From Hymenobacter jeongseonensis (GTDB lineage Bacteria > Bacteroidota > Bacteroidia > Cytophagales > Hymenobacteraceae): 46,179 nucleotides of DNA. Shown piece after piece: positions 24,521 through 32,475 of the stretch; the first letter of the stretch is position 1; every line of letters begins with the position of its first letter. The notes below the pieces were generated by a model that worked only from the letters and a program-made list of their open reading frames with translations, did no database searches and was not told the origin of the DNA. A program made the translations under genes and the position numbers. Location of the stretch: NCBI RefSeq assembly GCF_015694725.1, contig NZ_JADQDQ010000018.1:1-46179 (forward strand), given 5' to 3'.

Positions 24521-27397
24521 TTATTCCACCACGACCCGGGCGCTGGCCGTGCCCGTTATCCCCTGCACCCGCACCACGTACAGACCCGGCGCCAGGCCCC
24601 GGACGGACACGGTCACGCCAACGGCGTCGGCCGCCACCGCCGCGGTGCGCACCGCCTGGCCCGTGGCGCCGTAAAGCGTGAGCGTGCCGGGGCCCAGACC
24701 GGCCGGCAGCGCCAGCTCGAACGCCTCCCGGGCCGGGTTGGGATACAGGCCCAGCGCGCGCGGCCGGGCCGGGGCCGCCGCCGTCGGCGTGCCGATGGCA
24801 AAGCGCACGGCGTTGCTGGTGCCGGCCGGCCCCGTCACCGTGACCAGGCCGGTGGCCGCCCCGGCCGGCACGACCACGCCGCGGAGCTCCGTGCCCGCGG
24901 CGTTGACGGCGAAGCCGCTGCGCACCACGTTGTCGTGCGTCCCCCCGAAGGTGACGGCCGTGGCGCCGGTGAAGTTCGTGCCCGTCAGCGTGACCGCGCG
25001 GCCCACCGCCCCGGGCCCGGGCGCCACCGCGGTCAACGTGGGCGCCGCGGCGGGGCGGCGGTAGAAACCGAACTGGCCCAGGCCGGTGGCGCCGTCGCCC
25101 GTGGCCAGGAAGCGCCCGCCCGCGACCACGTCGCCGGAGGCCGGGGCGGCCACGGCGATCACGTAATTGTCCAGCCCGCTGCCCAGCGGGTGCCAGGCCG
25201 TGCCGTCCCAGCGGGCGATGTGGGCCGTGCCGGCCACGCCCCCGGCCAGGGTGAAGATGCCGCCGACCACGACGTCCCCGTTCGGGGCCACGGCCAGCGC
25301 GTAGCCCCGTGCGTTCCGGCTCAGGCCGGTGCCGAGCGGGTGCCAGGCCGTGCCGTCCCAGCGGGCCACCCCGTCGGCGGCGGGGTCCCCCCCGGCGTCG
25401 GTAAAGGTGCCGGTGGCGTACAGGTCCCCCCCCGCGCCCCGGGCCAGCGCGTGGACGGTGTTGTTCAGCCCCGGGCCCAGCGGGTGCCAAGCCGTGCCGT
25501 CCCAGCGGGCCACCATGTCGGCGTTGGGCACCCCGCCCATCCGCCGGAACAAGCCCCCGGCCAGCACGTCCCCGTTCGGGGCCACGAGCAGGTCGTAGAC
25601 GCTCCCCCCCCCGCTCGTCAGCAGGCCGGTGCCCACGGCCTGCCAGGCCCCGCCGGTCCAGCGGGCCACGCCACAAATGGTGACGTCGTTGCCCACCCGC
25701 GAGAAATCGCCCCCGATCCAGACCTCGCCGTCCGGGCCCTCGGCCACCGCGTGGACGATGCCCCAGACGACGCCCGGGCCCACGGCCCGCCAGCGCGTGC
25801 CGTCCCAGCGGGCCACCCCGTCGGCGGCGGGGTCCCCGCCCGCGTCGCTGAAGTTGCCGCCGGCCAGCACGTCGCCGTTGGCGGCCAGGAACAGGCTCAC
25901 CACCGCGCCGGCCAGGCCGGCCCCGAGCGGCTGCCAGGCCGCGCCGTCCCAGCGGGCGATGTAATCGGCGGCCGGGGTGCCCCCCGCGTTTTGAAAGAGG
26001 CCGCTGGCGATCACGTCGCCGTTGGGCAGCACGAGCAGCGCCTGAACCGCGTCGGACGCGATGTCCGGCCCCAGGCCCGCCCCCAGGCCCCGCCAGGCCG
26101 TGCCGTCCCAGCGGGCCAGGCGGTCGAGCAGGCCGCTGCCGCCCGCGTCGAGGAAGACCCCCCCGGCCAGCACGTCCCCCCCGGGCAGTTCGGCGACGGC
26201 CGGCACGACGGACTTGAGCCCCCCGCCCAGGCTTTGCCAACGCGTGCCGTCCCAACGGGCCACCATGTCGGCGTCCAGGTTTCCGGCGACGTTGGCAAAC
26301 GAGCCGCCGATGAGCAGGTCCCCGTTGGCGGTCAGGTCCAGCGCCCGCACGCTGCCGATGAGCGGCTGGTCAAACCCGGTGCGCCCGCCGCTTTCCAAGG
26401 GCGCGCCGTAGGGGCCCCAGGCCGTGCCGTCCCAGCGGGCCAGGAAATCGGCGTCCGGGTTGCCCCCCGCGTCGTCAAAACGGCCGCCGACCAGCACGTC
26501 GCCGTTGGGCAGCGCGAGCAGGACGTTGACGGCCCGGTTCAGGCCGGTGCCGAGCGGGTGCCAGGCCGTGCCGTCCCAGCGGGCGATGTAGCCCGTGCCG
26601 GCCACGCCGGCCACTCCATCGAAATCGCCGCCCACGACCACGTCGCCGGTGGGCAGCACCTGCAGCGCGTAGACGTAGCTGAGGATGCCCGTCCCCATCG
26701 CCTGCCAGGCCGTGCCGTCCCAGCGGGCCAGGTAGTCGGCGGCGGGGTTGCCCCCCACGTTGTTAAAGGAGCCCCCGGCCACCACGTCGCCGTTGGGCGC
26801 CACGTCCAGGGCGTAGACGTCCCGGTTCAGCCCGGCCCCGAGCGGCTGCCAGGCCGTGCCGTTCCAGCGGGCGACGTGATTGACGGCCAAGGCGCCGGCC
26901 TGGGTAAATCGCCCGCCGGCAATCAGGTCCCCGTTGGGGGCCAGGGCCAGGGTCGACACCTCGTCGTTGAGGCCCGGGCCCAACGCTTTCCAGCCCGCGC
27001 CGCTCCAGCGCGCCACCCGGTTGGCGTTGCGCGCGCCGCCCACCGCCGTAAAGGCCCCGCCAATGTAGACGTCGCCGGTGGGGGCCACCACCACGGCGTA
27101 CACCCCGCCGTTGGCCCCGCCGGCACCGAAGCGGCCGTCCCAGTTCTCGTCGCCGGCCGCGGCGGGCCGAAACGTGGGCTGGCCCGAGGCCGGGTCCGTG
27201 CCGAGGCGGTAGTTGCGCGCGTCAAACGTCCCGCGGCTGCCCGGGCGCAAGGTGCCGTCGGGGTTCAGGGCCGCTTGCAGCGGCACCGCGGCCGCGGAAG
27301 CGGTTTTGCGGGACTGAGCGGGGGCTTGAACCGAGGACAGTACCAAGGCAAAGAACAGGAAGAGGCAACGGCTTGGGAAGCGGTAGCGGTCGGACAT
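24521..27397 (-). CDS. Large secreted propeller-repeat protein with TIG and T9SS domains
   Basis: ATG 27397 gives a signal peptide (MSDRYRFPSRCLFLFFALVL to VQAPAQ). About sixteen ~50-residue repeats follow, each with VARWDGTAWHPLGTGL, a hydrophobic strand (VYALQVLPTGDVVVGG) and DFDGVAGV-type loops. Near the C-terminus there is a TIG-like domain (PTLTAVAPGPGAVGRAVTLT, NFTGATAVTFGG) and then a T9SS domain (GLYPNPAREAFELALPAG to ARVVVE). The Trp-rich repeats suggest stacked beta-propeller blades. Total 958 residues. Likely a surface adhesin-like protein. Very high GC makes long open frames on the other strand; those are ignored. Confidence 0.88.
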   Translation of the reverse strand: MSDRYRFPSRCLFLFFALVLSSVQAPAQSRKTASAAAVPLQAALNPDGTLRPGSRGTFDARNYRLGTDPASGQPTFRPAAAGDENWDGRFGAGGANGGVYAVVVAPTGDVYIGGAFTAVGGARNANRVARWSGAGWKALGPGLNDEVSTLALAPNGDLIAGGRFTQAGALAVNHVARWNGTAWQPLGAGLNRDVYALDVAPNGDVVAGGSFNNVGGNPAADYLARWDGTAWQAMGTGILSYVYALQVLPTGDVVVGGDFDGVAGVAGTGYIARWDGTAWHPLGTGLNRAVNVLLALPNGDVLVGGRFDDAGGNPDADFLARWDGTAWGPYGAPLESGGRTGFDQPLIGSVRALDLTANGDLLIGGSFANVAGNLDADMVARWDGTRWQSLGGGLKSVVPAVAELPGGDVLAGGVFLDAGGSGLLDRLARWDGTAWRGLGAGLGPDIASDAVQALLVLPNGDVIASGLFQNAGGTPAADYIARWDGAAWQPLGAGLAGAVVSLFLAANGDVLAGGNFSDAGGDPAADGVARWDGTRWRAVGPGVVWGIVHAVAEGPDGEVWIGGDFSRVGNDVTICGVARWTGGAWQAVGTGLLTSGGGSVYDLLVAPNGDVLAGGLFRRMGGVPNADMVARWDGTAWHPLGPGLNNTVHALARGAGGDLYATGTFTDAGGDPAADGVARWDGTAWHPLGTGLSRNARGYALAVAPNGDVVVGGIFTLAGGVAGTAHIARWDGTAWHPLGSGLDNYVIAVAAPASGDVVAGGRFLATGDGATGLGQFGFYRRPAAAPTLTAVAPGPGAVGRAVTLTGTNFTGATAVTFGGTHDNVVRSGFAVNAAGTELRGVVVPAGAATGLVTVTGPAGTSNAVRFAIGTPTAAAPARPRALGLYPNPAREAFELALPAGLGPGTLTLYGATGQAVRTAAVAADAVGVTVSVRGLAPGLYVVRVQGITGTASARVVVE

Positions 27398-27797
27398 CAG
27401 CGGCGGGGTGAGGGAAGAGGGGACGAACAAAAAAGGAAACAGCAATAGCACGGGACCCAGGCAGAAAGCACCGGCCTGGAGCCTAGGGAGCGGTCGGAGC
27501 ACCATCCTGGCGGGGGCAATACGTGGGTGCGAACGTTCGAATACTTAATGAATTAGAGACACATAACGGTCGTAACAGGCGCTAAGGCCTTGGATATGCA
27601 AGCCTATACATATCGTTGGCGTTCGCCGTTCCATCCGGCCCACTTGCACGCTGGTCTGGACCGCCCCAGAATAAGAAGCAGGGCCCTGGCCAAAGATACA
27701 GCGGTGGGCAGGGCAGTCGAGGTGACGGTGTTGATTCTCCTCCAAAACGCGCTCGGCTGGTAGCACCCGGATATGGCTACTCTGCTTGACCTGCCAT
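27398..27797. other. Intergenic stretch
   Basis: No convincing gene. A 73-codon open frame at 27545-27766 (minus) has no recognisable features. ATAACGGTCGT at about 27555 may be a scrap of the cassette repeat. Confidence 0.35.
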
Positions 27798-27827
27798 CTG
27801 TCTTATTTCAGCACCGTTTCCGTGAAC
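27798..27827 (-). repeat. Cassette-border repeat, reversed and diverged
   Basis: On the minus strand it reads GTTCACGGAAACGGTGCTGA followed by AATAAGACAG. It marks one edge of a small-gene block whose repeats all point left. Confidence 0.5.
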
Positions 27828-27901
27828 GCCACTGGCCTGGTGGCGGAGTGTACCTTTCCGCTTTCTTGGCCCGTTCCCGGTACACGCCCGCATCCCCTTC
27901 C

Positions 27902-28237
27902 ATGGCCAGCTTTTATCGCCTAGATATCAACTGTGATACGGCCCAGCGGCCCGCGTTGGAGCGGCTGCTGGGGCCCTCGAGTAGCGGCCCGGACCTGCCG
28001 TGGGAGTGGCAAATCGATGAGGAGTCGCCCCGCTTCGTGCGCGCCCTGCCGCTGTTTCTCGCCTTGCTCACCCGCCACAAGGACGCCTTGGCGCAGCTCG
28101 GCGTTTCCGGCCAGGACCTGTCGCTGTGGTACATCTACGCCTATGAACAGCAGTGCAACATGGAGTTTGGGCCCGCGCTGATGAAGCGCATGGGGGAGCT
28201 GGGGGTCACGCTCTGCATCAGCTGCTACGAAAAATGA
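27902..28237 (+). CDS. Hypothetical soluble protein (111 aa)
   Basis: The protein starts MASFYRLDINCDTAQ and has DLPWEWQIDEESPRF, a helical segment ALPLFLALLTRHKDALAQLG and CNMEFGPALMKRMGELG. It ends ISCYEK. Three Cys are scattered with no metal-site spacing. No signal peptide. ATG 27902 is chosen because the frame upstream (from 27773) crosses the reversed repeat at 27798-27827. A reversed repeat follows its stop by 26 bp, so the gene fills one unit and points against its repeats. Function not recognised; an immunity-type or small regulatory role cannot be told apart. Confidence 0.65.
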   Translation: MASFYRLDINCDTAQRPALERLLGPSSSGPDLPWEWQIDEESPRFVRALPLFLALLTRHKDALAQLGVSGQDLSLWYIYAYEQQCNMEFGPALMKRMGELGVTLCISCYEK

Positions 28238-28263
28238 GCCCTGGGCGCAGTTCATAAAGCAAC

Positions 28264-28299
28264 AGCGCTTCTTCCACTTTTCCGACCGTTTTCTTGAAC
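28264..28299 (-). repeat. Cassette-border repeat, reversed copy
   Basis: On the minus strand it reads GTTCAAGAAAACGGTCGGAA followed by AAGTGGAAGAAGCGCT, a good full-length match to the family. It lies between the stops of the plus gene at 28237 and the minus gene at 28379. Confidence 0.7.
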
Positions 28300-28378
28300 G
28301 AACGGGTAAGAAATATTGGGGCGCGAAGGCTTAGACCACATCAGGAGGTGCCAGTGTCGTTCCGCAGATTGCGCGCTC

Positions 28379-28819
28379 TCAGTGCCCGTTTTCGTCGGAA
28401 ACCAAGTTGCTAGGGTATAGCCTGCTGAATGCACGGGTTATCTCGAAACAGCGTTCACCGGAGACTTTTTTTACCGGAGGCACAAGGTGCCCGCGCCGGA
28501 CCGCATCGCCTTGTGGGGCGTAGTGCACCCGGCACATTTCCCCTTTCCTAATGACAAATTCGCTACTCTGAACCAGGGTAGTAAGTGGGCCTCCCGGTAG
28601 GTAGGAAAGGATGAGTGTGTCGCCACACAACTGCGCGCTCCCCGATTCAGCCGGCAGGCCGTCGTGTGCCATGACGTACTCGAAGCCGTCGAATATTGTT
28701 AGCACCGACGTGTGGGTACCCTGCCGCCCCACGGCCACGAACAGTTTTTCATTGTGAGCAGCGGTGGGGGCTTCACACCCCCAAAGGCCAGCGGCTACGA
28801 GCACGTAAACAACTTTCAT
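28379..28819 (-). CDS. Putative lipoprotein (146 aa)
   Basis: ATG 28819 gives MKVVYVLVAAGLWGCEAPT, a lipoprotein signal with Cys in the lipobox position (LWGC). The mature part is short and beta-rich (EKLFVAVGRQGTHTSVLTIF, GDTLILSYLPGGPL), with a basic C-terminus (HLVPPVKKVSGERCFEIT). It would be anchored to a membrane after lipidation. A longer in-frame start at 28876 would place the lipobox too deep. It is bracketed by reversed repeats at 28264 and 28887-28940. Function not recognised. Confidence 0.7.
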   Translation of the reverse strand: MKVVYVLVAAGLWGCEAPTAAHNEKLFVAVGRQGTHTSVLTIFDGFEYVMAHDGLPAESGSAQLCGDTLILSYLPGGPLTTLVQSSEFVIRKGEMCRVHYAPQGDAVRRGHLVPPVKKVSGERCFEITRAFSRLYPSNLVSDENGH

Positions 28820-28886
28820 TCGCGAGTAATTGTCCCGGTTTGCGCTCGCCCGCTTCCGAAAGCACGGAAAAGGCAAGACGGTATAG

Positions 28887-28940
28887 TGTGCCCGTTTGAT
28901 AAGTGAACAATGAGTACAAATAACGCTCCTTCAACTAAAC
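28887..28940 (-). repeat. Cassette-border repeat, reversed (long fragment plus short form)
   Basis: On the minus strand, 28940-28921 reads GTTTAGTTGAAGGAGCGTTA (the short form) and 28910-28887 begins GTTCACTTATCAAACGGGCA (the first half of the long form). The double structure parallels 44621-44675. Confidence 0.5.
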
Positions 28941-28952
28941 AGCCGCCTACTG

Positions 28953-29711
28953 GTGAGTCCCGCCTGTGGTGTTAGCAGGCCAGGTAGGCCCGTACGTCTG
29001 CCACTAAGAACCCGACGGCGAGCCACGCACAGCCCTTCTCTGCGGCTGACCGACCTAGCCCGTGCCCACCCAAAGGCCCTGCGCTTGCTCTCGGGCGGCG
29101 TACTGGCCTGGATAGGGCTGTGCTTTGCCTTGGGCTACCGCCTGCCTTGGTTTGACCGTCACCCCGACGGGGGCTATTTTCCTAAGCTGAGCAACCCGCG
29201 CCTGGTCGTGGAGGAGATTCCGGACTCGGTTTTCCGTGCCCGCTACGGACAACGCTTTCCTTATCCAGACGGGGTAGACGGTACGGGGAGAACGATTGAG
29301 GTGTATGATGACTCCCGCATTAATGTCAAACATGTACGCTCGGTTGGCTACCAAGTGACCTACAATGACTTCGATGATGACATTTACGTCGACCTGTATC
29401 CAGGTCCTAACGGCTCCGCCACAAATGACCCCAGCCTGTGGCGCCCGCATTTTCGCAATAGGGGATACCAGCTTGTGAAGCCGCTGGATGAAGTTGGACC
29501 CTCGTTGGGGAGTGGCCCGGTTTCCTTACTCCACCGTGAGGCGGCCGATGGCTCCGGCGCAACGAACCAGATACAGGCCGGCTGGCAGGCTGGCTATATC
29601 GAGAGCCGCTGTAGCGCGGCCCGCTGGTATTGGCAGCTGCTGCACCAGGCGCCCTACTGCATCAAACACCTCCACCACGGCCGGCTGCGCCTGCGGGGCT
29701 GCCAGCGTTAG
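28953..29711 (+). CDS. Membrane-anchored hypothetical protein, probably truncated or chimeric
   Basis: One membrane helix (LLSGGVLAWIGLCFALGY) is followed by a soluble part with PDGGYFPKLSNPRLVVEEIP, FRARYGQRFPYPDGVDGTG and NDFDDDIYVDLYPGP, which looks like genuine protein. From about 29526 the frame runs through the antisense of the T9SS domain of the next gene (residues after DGSGATNQ) and loses protein character. The likely explanation is that the original 3' end was replaced when the VCBS gene arrived. The start is unclear: GTG 28953 is the frame limit, and a separate ATG at 28910 opens a frame that stops after 21 codons, so a 5' frameshift is also possible. Confidence 0.45.
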   Translation: MSPACGVSRPGRPVRLPLRTRRRATHSPSLRLTDLARAHPKALRLLSGGVLAWIGLCFALGYRLPWFDRHPDGGYFPKLSNPRLVVEEIPDSVFRARYGQRFPYPDGVDGTGRTIEVYDDSRINVKHVRSVGYQVTYNDFDDDIYVDLYPGPNGSATNDPSLWRPHFRNRGYQLVKPLDEVGPSLGSGPVSLLHREAADGSGATNQIQAGWQAGYIESRCSAARWYWQLLHQAPYCIKHLHHGRLRLRGCQR

Positions 29712-31016
29712 GGTCGTGGTCGTGTAGTGGTGGGTAGGATTGGGAGACAGCTTAAAGGCTGACCGGGGCGACGCACTGCCAGGTCGGGCGGCCAGAACCA
29801 GAAAGGTTCCACTATTGAGCAATACGCCCAGCGTGTTGGCGGACCTGTTGGCCGTCAGCACGTCGGCCCGGCCGTCGCCGTTGAGGTCGGCCACGGCTAC
29901 GCTCCCTGGAGAAGCGCCCGTGGCGAAGGCTACGGCTGGCTGAAACGTGCCGTTGCCGTTGCCAGGCAGCACGGCCACCTCGCCGGTGTTGAAAATCGTG
30001 GTCAGGAAGTCGGGCCGACCATCGCCGGTCACGTCGGCCAGGGCCGCGCTGGTTGGCTGGTTGCCGCTTGGCAGTGGGTAGCTCATGGCTGGCAGAAAGG
30101 CACCGCTGCCGTTGTTCAGTAGCACACCCACCGAAGCCGTTCCGTTGTTGGCCGTCACGATGTCGACCCGGGCATCGCCGTTTACATCGGCCACGGCCAC
30201 GGCGAAGGGCCGGCTGCCTGCGCCCAGCGCGTACTCGACGCCCTGCTGAAAGCCGTTGTTGGCACTATTCAGTAGGACGTTGGCCGCACCTCGTCCGGGC
30301 GTTTCCGTCACGATGTCGAGCCGCCCGTCGCGGTTAACGTCAGCCATAACGAGGTCGCGGGGAGCTATCAGGCCCGCCGAGAAAGTCCGGGCCGAGCCAA
30401 ACGTGCCGTTGCTCAGGCCCGGCAATACCTTCGCAAAGGCTTCGGTGGTCCCTGCGAATACAAATGTACCGACCACGACAATATCGAGGCGGCGGTCGCC
30501 GTCGGTGTCGGCAATGGCCACCCCCGTCGGGAAGCTGTATGCCCCCACCGGGTACGACACGGCCGCCCGGAACGTGCCGTTGCCGTTGCCCAGCAGGACG
30601 CTTACCCCAAAATTAAGCACGTTGTTGGCCGTTACGATGTCCGGCCACGAATCGCCATTGACGTCGGCCACGGCCACACTGTAGGGCAGTCGGTTAGCTC
30701 CCACCGAGTACGTGGTAACGGTCCGAAAGGTGCCATCGCCGTTGCCCAGCAGCACTCCTACGGTGCTCGTGGTGCTGTTGGCCACGATGGCATCGGGCCG
30801 GCCGTCGCCGTTTACGTCGGCGGCCACCACTTTGTAAGGGGTGCCGGCCCCGCCCGTCGGGTAAGCAACTACTGGAGCGAACGTTTGGCCAACCGCGCTT
30901 GAGGCCATTCCGGTCAGGCTCATTGCCAGCAGCAGCCGGCTGTTGCTGGCAATGAGCCTGGCAACCGAGGCTATAGTCGCGGTGAGGGTGGGGTGGGGAG
31001 CGTAGTGGTGTAACAT
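29526..31016 (-). CDS. Secreted VCBS/FG-GAP repeat protein with T9SS sorting domain
   Basis: ATG 31016 (MLHHYAPHPTLTATIASVAR) is taken over the TTG two codons earlier. The signal peptide ends near SSAVGQ. About seven repeats of the form VVAADVNGDGRPDAIVANS with VGVLLGNGDGTF follow, then a T9SS domain (FKLSPNPTHHYTTTTLTL to GLYLVRCAGAIG). Total 496 residues, very close in design to the protein at 21264-22730. A 46-bp near-perfect palindrome lies in the signal peptide coding region. The 3' end overlaps the antisense ORF at 28953-29711 by 186 bp. Confidence 0.88.
   Translation of the reverse strand: MLHHYAPHPTLTATIASVARLIASNSRLLLAMSLTGMASSAVGQTFAPVVAYPTGGAGTPYKVVAADVNGDGRPDAIVANSTTSTVGVLLGNGDGTFRTVTTYSVGANRLPYSVAVADVNGDSWPDIVTANNVLNFGVSVLLGNGNGTFRAAVSYPVGAYSFPTGVAIADTDGDRRLDIVVVGTFVFAGTTEAFAKVLPGLSNGTFGSARTFSAGLIAPRDLVMADVNRDGRLDIVTETPGRGAANVLLNSANNGFQQGVEYALGAGSRPFAVAVADVNGDARVDIVTANNGTASVGVLLNNGSGAFLPAMSYPLPSGNQPTSAALADVTGDGRPDFLTTIFNTGEVAVLPGNGNGTFQPAVAFATGASPGSVAVADLNGDGRADVLTANRSANTLGVLLNSGTFLVLAARPGSASPRSAFKLSPNPTHHYTTTTLTLAAPQAQPAVVEVFDAVGRLVQQLPIPAGRATAALDIASLPAGLYLVRCAGAIGRLTVE
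30915..30960. repeat. Loopless 23-bp inverted repeat inside a signal-peptide coding region
   Basis: Arms 30915-30937 and 30938-30960 are adjacent and complementary at 22 of 23 positions by my count (CAGGCTCATTGCCAGCAGC and onward). It encodes residues about 20-34 of the VCBS protein. Confidence 0.8.
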
Positions 31017-31134
31017 TCTCAATGAAACAAATGGAAAATAAGCTACTTAACGCAACAAAGATGGGGCAGTAAATTCTTTCTATGCCCCTATACAAAAGTC
31101 GGTCTCCGGGCATGGCAAATAGTATGGTCAGAAA

Positions 31135-32010
31135 AGATGGCGTCTCTGAGAGGGAGTAGCCGGCGCTGCAGACCGGTGAGCAGTCGGGGTAGGTGCAAGC
31201 TGTCGCGGCGGTCGGCGAAGTCGGCTTGCACCTGGCTGATGACGCCGTGGGCGGTGTCCACAGCCAGGCTGCAGAGGTAATTCAGGGCCCGGGCTTTGCC
31301 GGGTTTGATGGAAATGCGCGCGTCGGGGTCAGTCGGGCTGTAGTGGGTTTTGTTGCGAAGCAGCCGCGCCTTGGGGTGCTGGGGCCGGGCGCGCTGGAGT
31401 GGGCGACGAGCCGGGCCTGGTGGGCGGCCAGGGTGCGCAGCTGGTGGGCCGGGGCCGTCACCACCGACGCGGCCGGGGCCACGGCAGCTGGCTCGTCCGT
31501 GACCAAACGAGACCCTGTCAGCCCTGCGGGCTGCTTTTCCCGCACCGTTTCCAAGGAAGCGTTGGCCTTGACCGGGGCCGAATCCACGGCTTGCCGGTCA
31601 CCGGCTACCAGGCCCCGGGCCACGCACTGGGCAAAGACGTGGTCAAACAGGCGCTCGAAGACGGCAGCCAGAAACAGCTGGCGCGTGCGGCTCACGGTCG
31701 AGTGCCAGGGCAATTCCTCGTCCACTTCGTAGCCCAGGAACCAGAGGATGTCCAGCCGCAAGGCGCAGTGCGCGACTAGGCGCCGGTCGCTGACCAGGTT
31801 TTCCAGCCGGCCCACCAGCACGAGCTTGAAGAACACCACCGGGTCGAGTGAGGGCTGGCCCGTGCGGCTGTACAGCGCCTGGGTTTCCGCGTAGAGAAAG
31901 TCCCAGTTGACCAACTCGGCCAGCCGGCGGTACAGATTATGGGGTGGAACTCGCTCCGAGAGCCGAAAGCGCACCACCTCTTTGTCGAGAAACGGCTTCT
32001 TGCCTTGCAT
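31135..32010 (-). pseudogene. IS1182-family transposase, frameshifted and truncated
   Basis: From ATG 32010 (MQGKKPFLDKEVVRFRLSER) the N-terminal half is typical of the family: HNLYRRLAELVNWDFLY, SLDPVVFFKLVLVGRLENL with the first catalytic Asp context, LRLDILWFLGYEVDEELPWH and GDRQAVDSAPVKANASLE. A one-base shift near 31385-31400 ends the frame at 31282, while the family continuation (SPTDPDARISIKPGKARALN, then YLCSLAVDTAHGVISQVQAD) carries on in another frame to about 31135 and is then cut off. Only about 290 of the ~450-480 residues expected remain, so it cannot be active. Confidence 0.85.
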
Positions 32011-32060
32011 CTAACCGCTACGAAGCTCGCGCCGAGCTGGCTACGACTTCTGCAACAGCC
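31135..32060 (-). mobile_element. IS1182-family insertion sequence remnant
   Basis: The right end is GGCTGTTGCAGAA on the minus strand (32060-32048), 37 bp before the transposase ATG at 32010. The left end is missing: homology to transposase ends near 31135 and no matching terminal repeat is seen there. The same terminal sequence bounds the 145-bp miniature element at 40579-40723. The bases just outside 32060 match a reversed cassette border. Confidence 0.75.
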
Positions 32061-32078
32061 ACGCTCCTTTCTCTGAAC
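32061..32078 (-). repeat. Cassette-border repeat, reversed short form, cut by the IS
   Basis: On the minus strand it reads GTTCAGAGAAAGGAGCGT and then runs directly into the IS end. It matches the short form at 44655-44672 at 17 of 18 positions. Confidence 0.6.
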
Positions 32079-32130
32079 CGCCCACCACTGTCTGGCACCA
32101 GCCAAAAAAGTGCGCTCTGTAGGACTGGTT

Positions 32131-32198
32131 GAGTTTACGAAACTCGTCTACGATTCCCCGTTTACGAAATGCGCTGAAGGGATTAGTTTCGTAAACTC
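32131..32198 (+). repeat. 68-bp element with perfect 14-bp inverted ends, copy A
   Basis: The ends are GAGTTTACGAAACT and its exact complement, around a 40-bp centre beginning CGTCTACGATTCCCC. A second copy lies at 39220-39287 in the opposite orientation, with seven differences by my count. No coding capacity. Confidence 0.9.
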
Positions 32199-32413
32199 CA
32201 AACTAGAGCCTCGCCCCCTGCCAATGCACCAAGATTTGAGGCCTGGTTCAGAGAGGATGAAAATCACCACTATTTCAGGGGTGGGTTTATAAACCACCAA
32301 TTTTTAAAGAGCTTATACCAAGACACAGAAGCTACTTTGCTTCCACTATAGCTTCTATCTCCCTGCTCGTGCGCTTGCTTCCCTGGTAGCAGTCGCTGTG
32401 AATTCTGCTCGTG

Positions 32414-32446
32414 AAAAAGCCCCCAGTCATTGACTGGGGCTTTTGT
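32414..32446 (-). terminator. Terminator of the VCBS gene at 32476
   Basis: On the minus strand, 32 nt after the stop, AAAAGCCCCAGTCA pairs with TGACTGGGGGCTTTT, with one bulged base, and a run of five T follows. The neighbouring interval 32199-32413 holds nothing else I recognise. Confidence 0.8.
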
Positions 32447-32475
32447 TGTCATTAATCAACCTATGCAACCTGCTC

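Noticed and set aside
24177..26255. Second minus-strand frame overlapping the propeller gene
   Set aside because: Gly/Arg-rich low-complexity translation of the same repeats in another frame.
24230..27448. Very long plus-strand open frame opposite the propeller protein
   Set aside because: It is an artefact of very high GC and regular repeats on the other strand. It has low-complexity Arg/Gly/Pro/Ala composition and no domain. The minus-strand frame has a signal peptide, repeats and a T9SS domain.
27545..27766. 73-codon minus-strand frame
   Set aside because: No signal peptide, domain or conserved-looking motif; it lies in intergenic sequence.
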